Of a stretch of 28,858 bases of DNA, positions 24,681 to 28,858 are shown one piece after another. Position 1 is the stretch's first letter. Each line of letters starts with the position of its first letter. Source of the stretch: an uncultured Archangium sp. (GTDB lineage: Bacteria; Myxococcota; Myxococcia; Myxococcales; Myxococcaceae); contig CAMLFP010000018.1 in NCBI GenBank assembly GCA_946479335.1, positions 1-28,858 of the forward strand. Direction: 5' to 3'. Under the pieces are notes generated by a model. It was not told the DNA's origin. It did not search any database and saw only the letters and a program-made list of their open reading frames with translations. A program made the translations under genes and the position numbers.

Positions 24681-26921
24681 TTACTTCGCGATCGCCTTGA
24701 GCAGCGCCTTCGCCAGCGCGTGCTGATCATTGAGCTGCACCACGCGCTCCAGCTGCTCTGCGGCGACGTCGGCGTTGCCGCGCTTGAGCTCGAGGCGCGC
24801 CAGCAGCACCGCGGGGCGGAAGAAGGCGTCGTCGTGCATCGTCTGCAGCTGCTTCACCGCCTCATCGAGCTGGGTGCCGCCGTTCAGCGCGTACTCCGGC
24901 TCGATCAACCCCACCCACGCGTCAGCGCCGTTCGGGTTCAGCTGGGCGAACTGTACCGCCCGGGAGATCGCCTCCGCGTCGCCCTTCACGCCGCGCGCGA
25001 AGCCATCGGCGCGCACCACGGCGCTCTCCGCGGGTGAGCCGCGCTCCACGTTCGCGCCGAGCTCCATCAACCGGGCGTGCGCCTCGTCGAGCTGCTTGCG
25101 GGTGCGTTGAACCACCTCCGTCTGCGCGGTGAGCACGGTCTGCAGCGCGTCCAGCTCCGCCTGGGTGACGCCCGCGGCCTTCACGCGCGCCATGTGCGCT
25201 TCACCCGACCCGAGCTCGGCCTGCGCGTCGTCGAACTGCGCGGCGAGCCCCATCACCAGCGCGGCCTGGGCTTCGACCAGCGCGGGGTTCTGCGCCAGCA
25301 CGCTCCGCAGCTCCTCCACCGCCTTCGCCTGGTTCAACGCGTCGTCGCGGCGCAACAGCGCGAAGGCGTCGCCGGTCTGCTTGAGCGCCTGCGCCGAGGC
25401 CTGCTCGCCCATCAGCTGCTTGCCGAAGAGGCGCCACACCAACAGCCCGCTGAGCGCCAGCGCGATCAGCAACAGCACGATCACGATCGTCCGGCCCGAG
25501 CCGCCCTTCTTCACCGCGCGCATCATCGCCGCGTCGTCTTGCGCCGACTGGAGGTCGAGCGGCGCGCCCAGCAACCCGGGCGCGGTGTCGGGGTTCTCCA
25601 ACTGGAGGCGGTACCCCGGCGTCGTCTCCAGCTTCTGGAGATCGGGCTCGGTGGCGCCGAACGGCGCGGGCGGAGTCACCACGTCGGGGCGGGCGATCGC
25701 GGCCACCGGGTTGGGCGGCGTGACCTGGAGATCGGGCGGGAGCGTGCGATGGGGGTCGAAGCCCAGCGCCGAGGGGTCGAGCTGGCCGGGCCGCAGCGTC
25801 TGGGTGGCGCTCAGGTCGACGCTCTCGACCTCGACGGAGGGCGCGACGGGCTCCAGCGTGGGCGGCGAACGTGGGCGCTCCGGCGGCCGGGCGATGTCGC
25901 TCATCGCGAAGCGCTGCGTGCGTTCCTGGCGGGGCGGCGGCTGCGGCTCACCACCGGTGTCGGTGTTGGAGCCATCGTCCTGCTCGCTCTTCACCTGCGA
26001 CTCGTCGACGCGCACCGTGCTCTCGTTGGGCGCGCTCTCGTCGGCGGCGATGCCCGCCAGCTCCACCGTGCCCGCCGTCACCTTGGGGATCGGGGAGCGA
26101 CCGAACATCATGGTCTGGTTCTTCGAGGGCTCGGGCTCGCTGGGGCGCTCCATCGCGCCGCCGAAGATGAGCGTGCGCGACGACTGACCGGGGCCGTGCT
26201 CCATGATCGTCTCTTCAGCCGAATCATCGCCGTAGAGCTGGGTCTTGGAGGCGGGCGCGACGGGCGCCTGGGCCGATTGCGCGGCCTGCGCGGCGGCGTT
26301 CGCGGCGGCGGTGCCGAACACCATCGTCTGGTTCTTCGCGGGGGCCGCGGGCGGCGCGCCACCGAACACCAGCGTCTTGCTGGTCGTCGCCGCGGAGCTG
26401 TCGGCGGTCGACGCGGCGGCAGCGGCGGCGTTCGACGCGGGCGTGCCGAACATCATCGTCTGGTTCTTCGCGGGCGCCGGGGCCGGTGCGGGCGCGCCGA
26501 ACATCATCGTGCTGCGCCCCACGGCAGGGGGCTGTGCGGCGGGCGGCGGCGGCGCGGCGTTCGACGCGGGCGTGCCGAACATCATGGTCTGGTTCTTCGC
26601 GGGCTCCGCGGGAGCGCCGGGCACGCCGAACATCATCGTCTGGTTCTTCGCCGGCGCGGGCGCTGGCGTCGGCGACGACATCGTGGGCCCGCCGAACATC
26701 ATGGTCTGGTTCTTCGCGGGCGCAGGCGCCGCGGCAGGCGCGCCGAACATCATCGTGCTGTTGCCCGGTTGCTGCGGCGCCGGCGCGGGCACCGCGGCGG
26801 AGGGCGCCTTCGCGGTGAAGACATGCGCGCAGCGCGTACATTGAACGGGGACACCCTGCGGGGGGATCAACGCGTCGTCGAGAACGTACGTCGTCGAGCA
26901 CTTCTCACACGTGATGTGCAC
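24681..26921 (-). CDS. MJ0042 zinc-ribbon protein with T-x-x-F-G repeats, one TM helix and TPR-like C-terminus
   Basis: The product is 746 aa from a GTG at 26921, chosen because HITCEKCSTTYVLDD is the normal start of MJ0042 zinc ribbons; an ATG at 26948 would add nine residues. Zinc ligands are Cys5, Cys8, Cys28 and Cys31. Residues about 54-274 are Ala/Pro-rich low complexity holding 11 copies of a motif around KNQTMMFG. Residues about 280-465 stay disordered and acidic/Pro-rich. One transmembrane helix spans about 477-499 (IVIVLLLIALALSGLLVW), with Lys/Arg before it, so the N-terminus is cytoplasmic. Residues about 510-745 are helical, in TPR-like pairs, and would lie in the periplasm. Myxobacterial GltJ shares a zinc ribbon followed by a linker and TM segment, but I do not claim orthology. 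It follows the HhH gene in an operon with lysC. Confidence 0.85.
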   Translation of the reverse strand: MHITCEKCSTTYVLDDALIPPQGVPVQCTRCAHVFTAKAPSAAVPAPAPQQPGNSTMMFGAPAAAPAPAKNQTMMFGGPTMSSPTPAPAPAKNQTMMFGVPGAPAEPAKNQTMMFGTPASNAAPPPPAAQPPAVGRSTMMFGAPAPAPAPAKNQTMMFGTPASNAAAAAASTADSSAATTSKTLVFGGAPPAAPAKNQTMVFGTAAANAAAQAAQSAQAPVAPASKTQLYGDDSAEETIMEHGPGQSSRTLIFGGAMERPSEPEPSKNQTMMFGRSPIPKVTAGTVELAGIAADESAPNESTVRVDESQVKSEQDDGSNTDTGGEPQPPPRQERTQRFAMSDIARPPERPRSPPTLEPVAPSVEVESVDLSATQTLRPGQLDPSALGFDPHRTLPPDLQVTPPNPVAAIARPDVVTPPAPFGATEPDLQKLETTPGYRLQLENPDTAPGLLGAPLDLQSAQDDAAMMRAVKKGGSGRTIVIVLLLIALALSGLLVWRLFGKQLMGEQASAQALKQTGDAFALLRRDDALNQAKAVEELRSVLAQNPALVEAQAALVMGLAAQFDDAQAELGSGEAHMARVKAAGVTQAELDALQTVLTAQTEVVQRTRKQLDEAHARLMELGANVERGSPAESAVVRADGFARGVKGDAEAISRAVQFAQLNPNGADAWVGLIEPEYALNGGTQLDEAVKQLQTMHDDAFFRPAVLLARLELKRGNADVAAEQLERVVQLNDQHALAKALLKAIAK
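26100..26762 (-). repeat. Array coding for 11 T-x-x-F-G octapeptide motifs
   Basis: Six copies read KNQT(M)(M/V)FG, and five are variants (NSTMMFG, RSTMMFG, SKTLVFG, SKTQLYG, SRTLIFG). At DNA level the KNQTMMFG copies are nearly identical, for example AAGAACCAGACCATGATG followed by TTCGG, which implies recent internal duplication. Spacers are Ala/Pro-rich and of variable length (about 9-60 residues), so this is a protein motif array, not a CRISPR. Confidence 0.85.
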
Positions 26922-26931
26922 GGCGCTGGAC

Positions 26932-27324
26932 TTACCACACCCCGCCATCGCCCAAGCGAATCTCACACGCGGCCTGGAGCCTCAGCAGGCGCTCCCCACC
27001 CATTCCGGCGACCGCGTCAATTTGCTCCCAGCTTGAAAAGCCGGCGTCGCGCGCGGCAGCCAGATTTCGCGCGGCCTCCGCCCCCACCACGAGCGCCAGC
27101 TCGGCCTCGCTCGCGGCGTTGCAGTCGAACTTCTGATGCAGCGTCAGCGCCTGCCCCGGAGGCAGCTCCGCGCCCTCGCACGAGACCACGCCATCGGCGC
27201 CGACGCGGGGCACGCCGCCGTCGCACGTGAGCGAGCTCACCGGGCGCGGCGCGCGCCACCACGCAGCGAACCCCAGCGCGCCCGCCGCCGCGAGGACCAC
27301 GGCGATGGCGCGGTTGCGGTTCAC
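26932..27324 (-). CDS. Membrane-anchored ComEA-like helix-hairpin-helix protein
   Basis: The product is 130 aa from a GTG at 27324 that overlaps the aspartokinase stop (GTGA). One N-terminal hydrophobic helix ([18 protein letters not shown]) follows a short basic stretch, so the rest is probably periplasmic. The C-terminal half, from [21 protein letters not shown] to [20 protein letters not shown], has the paired helix-hairpin-helix spacing of ComEA and PSP-type DNA-binding proteins, with G-M/I-G turns. A two-Cys segment in the middle (CDGG, SCEG) may form a disulfide. A role in DNA uptake is possible but not shown by neighbours. The zinc-ribbon gene begins 10 bp later. Confidence 0.72.
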   Translation of the reverse strand: MNRNRAIAVVLAAAGALGFAAWWRAPRPVSSLTCDGGVPRVGADGVVSCEGAELPPGQALTLHQKFDCNAASEAELALVVGAEAARNLAAARDAGFSSWEQIDAVAGMGGERLLRLQAACEIRLGDGGVW

Positions 27325-28541
27325 GCCTTGCCGTCGAGACCGAACTCGGTGTGCAGCGCGCGCACCGCGAGCTCCGCGTACTTCGCCTCGATGAGGCACG
27401 ACACGCGGATCTCCGAGGTGGAGATGGCGAGGATGTTGATGCGCTCCTTCGAGAGCGTCTTGAACATGCGCGCCGCGACGCCGGAGTGCGTGCGCATGCC
27501 GACGCCGACGATCGACACCTTGGCGACCTGATCGTCGATCTCGAAGGGCCCGGCCTTCACGGCCTTCGTCACCTTCTTCATCACGTCGCTGGTCTTCACC
27601 GCGTCGGCCTTGCCGATGGTGAAGGTCAGCTCGGTCTTGCCCTTCACCGGCGTGTTCTGGACGATGAGGTCGACGCTGATCGCCTTCTCGTCGAGCGCGC
27701 CGAAGATGCGCGCGGCCATGCCGGGCTCATCGGGCACGCCGTGCACCGAAACGCGCGCCTCGTTGCGATCGAGCGCCACTCCACTGACGAGAATGTCTTC
27801 CATTGCTTTGTCCTCCTCACAAACGAGCGTGCCCTTGTCGTCGCTGAAGCTCGACTTCACCCACAGGGGCACGCGGTACTTCATGGCGATCTCCACGGAG
27901 CGGATCTGCAGCACCTTCGCGCCCAGCGAAGCGAGCTCCATCATCTCTTCGTAGCTGATGCGATCGAGCTTCTTCGCCTTCGGCGCGATGTTCGGGTCGG
28001 TGGTGTAGACGCCGTCGACGTCGGTATAGATCTCGCACGCGTCGGCCTTGAGCGCGGCGGCGATGGCGACCGCGGTGGTGTCGCTGCCTCCGCGGCCCAG
28101 CGTGGTGATGTTCCCCTCCTCGTCGACGCCCTGGAAGCCGGCGATCACCGCGATCTCCCCGCGCTTGATGGCCGCGAAGAGCGCCTCGGCGTCGATGTGC
28201 TTGATGCGCGCCTTGCTGAAGGTGGAGTCGGTGACGATGCGGCACTGGTGGCCCATGAAGCTGCGCGCCTTGCCGCCCGCGGCCTCGATGGCGATGGCGG
28301 TCAGGCCGATCGACACCTGCTCACCGGTGGCCACCACCACGTCCTGCTCGCGCTCGCTGGGGCGCTCCGACAAGCCGTTCACCAGCTTGAGCAGCCGGTT
28401 GGTCTCGCCGCTCATCGCGGAGACCACCACCACCACCTGGTGCCCCGCCTTCTTCGCGGCGATCGCGCGACGCGCCACGTTCTTGATGCGATCGAGATCG
28501 CCGACCGAGGTGCCGCCGTACTTCTGGACAATCAACGCCAT
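27321..28541 (-). CDS. lysC: Aspartate kinase with two ACT domains
   Basis: LysC phosphorylates aspartate, the first step to lysine, threonine, methionine and diaminopimelate. The product is 406 aa, like the Bacillus/Corynebacterium-type LysC. The kinase part is residues 1-245: KYGGTSVG at 7-14, [35 protein letters not shown] and [12 protein letters not shown]. Two ACT domains at about 250-400 bind the feedback amino acids. An internal ATG at codon 247 has an ideal AGGAGG 8 nt upstream, and this is described as a separate site. The gene is followed by the HhH gene through a GTGA overlap, and is divergent from hutH across 112 bp. No strong ribosome-binding site precedes the main ATG. Confidence 0.97.
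   Translation of the reverse strand: MALIVQKYGGTSVGDLDRIKNVARRAIAAKKAGHQVVVVVSAMSGETNRLLKLVNGLSERPSEREQDVVVATGEQVSIGLTAIAIEAAGGKARSFMGHQCRIVTDSTFSKARIKHIDAEALFAAIKRGEIAVIAGFQGVDEEGNITTLGRGGSDTTAVAIAAALKADACEIYTDVDGVYTTDPNIAPKAKKLDRISYEEMMELASLGAKVLQIRSVEIAMKYRVPLWVKSSFSDDKGTLVCEEDKAMEDILVSGVALDRNEARVSVHGVPDEPGMAARIFGALDEKAISVDLIVQNTPVKGKTELTFTIGKADAVKTSDVMKKVTKAVKAGPFEIDDQVAKVSIVGVGMRTHSGVAARMFKTLSKERINILAISTSEIRVSCLIEAKYAELAVRALHTEFGLDGKA
27801..27817 (-). promoter_or_regulatory. Internal ribosome-binding site and start inside lysC for a regulatory subunit
   Basis: AGGAGG (27812-27817, minus strand) stands 8 nt before an in-frame ATG (27801-27803, Met247). Translation from here would give a 160-residue protein made of the two ACT domains only. 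The surrounding codons are unusually AT-rich for this window (AAA GCA ATG GAA GAC ATT). The Bacillus subtilis and Corynebacterium glutamicum lysC genes make such a beta subunit from an internal start at nearly the same codon. Confidence 0.6.
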
Positions 28542-28653
28542 AGAGGGCGCGCCGCGTAGTGCGCTTCACACGGCCCGCTCAAGCAGAATCGCGCGCTGCG
28601 TCACTGCGAGGAGACTTGCTTGCGGCGCGCGTACTGCCAGATAGCCGCGCACT

Positions 28654-28858
28654 ATGAGCCCCCCGCTGGTCATCGATGGCAACACCCTGAAGCTCTCCGA
28701 CATCCGCGACGTGGCCGCGCGAAACCGGCACGTCGAGCTCTCACCGCAGGCGCGCGAGAAGGTCGCGAAGGCGCGCACGCTGGTCGACCGCATCGCCGCC
28801 GCCGACGAGCCCGCGTACGGCATCAACACCGGCTTCGGCACGCTGGCCGAGGTGCGCA
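28654..28858 (+). CDS. hutH: Histidine ammonia-lyase, N-terminal part (cut by window end)
   Basis: The 68 complete codons read MSPPLVIDGNTLKLSDIRDV and onward to PAYGINTGFGTLAEVR. YGINTGFG is the signature around the catalytic tyrosine of the HAL/PAL family, at about residue 53-60, where histidine ammonia-lyase has it. The enzyme would deaminate histidine to urocanate. The Ala-Ser-Gly region that forms the MIO cofactor lies beyond the window. A phenylalanine/tyrosine ammonia-lyase or aminomutase of the same fold cannot be excluded from this fragment, but HutH is the most common. It is divergent from lysC. Confidence 0.85.
   Translation, partial: MSPPLVIDGNTLKLSDIRDVAARNRHVELSPQAREKVAKARTLVDRIAAADEPAYGINTGFGTLAEVR

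Noticed and set aside
26100..26762. Regularly recurring ~30-bp DNA identity resembling a CRISPR array
   Set aside because: Repeats are in frame, encode KNQTMMFG, and spacers are Ala/Pro codons of variable length; no cas genes nearby.
25077..27230. Long plus-strand open frame opposite the zinc-ribbon gene, rich in RRGR and HHR
   Set aside because: It is the antisense of the T-x-x-F-G repeat region; no ribosome-binding site or domain.
28542..28653. Promoter for hutH or lysC in the divergent gap
   Set aside because: A TTGCTT at 28616 has no acceptable -10 at normal spacing; nothing convincing on either strand.

Overview
This is GC-rich chromosomal DNA (roughly two-thirds G+C by eye) from a Gram-negative bacterium, most likely a myxobacterium (phylum Myxococcota). 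LpxC implies an outer membrane with lipid A, and many short lipoprotein signal peptides and beta-barrel-like envelope proteins are present. A bacterial mevalonate operon, a tandem pair of ArsA/Get3-like ATPases, a large MJ0042 zinc-ribbon/low-complexity/TPR protein and dense paralogue-poor lipoproteins are a combination I associate with Myxococcota. The lineage call is inference. No IS element, phage gene, CRISPR array, rRNA or convincing tRNA is visible, so this reads as core chromosome. 

Layout. 1-3256 (minus): ruvB, lpxC with its own promoter, and a SurA-N/DsbA-type lipoprotein. 3287-5026: an outer-membrane-like protein with an Asp-rich tail, convergent with a small membrane protein. 5085-8942 (minus): serC, a chalcone-isomerase-like secreted protein, a strong intrinsic terminator, then an M13 metallopeptidase lipoprotein. 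9040-13234 (plus): a tightly overlapping five-gene unit of two ArsA/Get3-like ATPases, an FKBP prolyl isomerase, an ScfR/RamB-type regulator and a small lipoprotein. 13235-15995: envelope lipoproteins, including a c-type cytochrome. 15997-18525: a degenerate phospholipase-C-like protein divergent from leucyl aminopeptidase. 18526-18901: a non-coding stretch with a terminator and four hairpins. 18902-23190 (minus): fni, mvaA (HMG-CoA reductase), mvk and mvaD, coding for four steps of the mevalonate route, with no phosphomevalonate kinase. 23237-24674: a DsrE-like protein, an 80-residue protein and an NlpC/P60 lipoprotein. 24681-28541 (minus): aspartokinase, a membrane-anchored HhH protein and the zinc-ribbon/TPR protein. 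28654-end: the start of histidine ammonia-lyase. 

Genes are packed very tightly. Within operons, stop and start codons overlap as ATGA or GTGA (9909, 11322, 12803, 19879, 20787, 27321). Five of six convergent gene pairs end within 6 bp of each other or overlap. The main points worth following are the ArsA-pair/FKBP/ScfR operon as a candidate protein-targeting or envelope-stress module, the 11-copy T-x-x-F-G peptide array in the zinc-ribbon protein, an internal ribosome-binding site in lysC that would yield a separate regulatory subunit, and the missing phosphomevalonate kinase.
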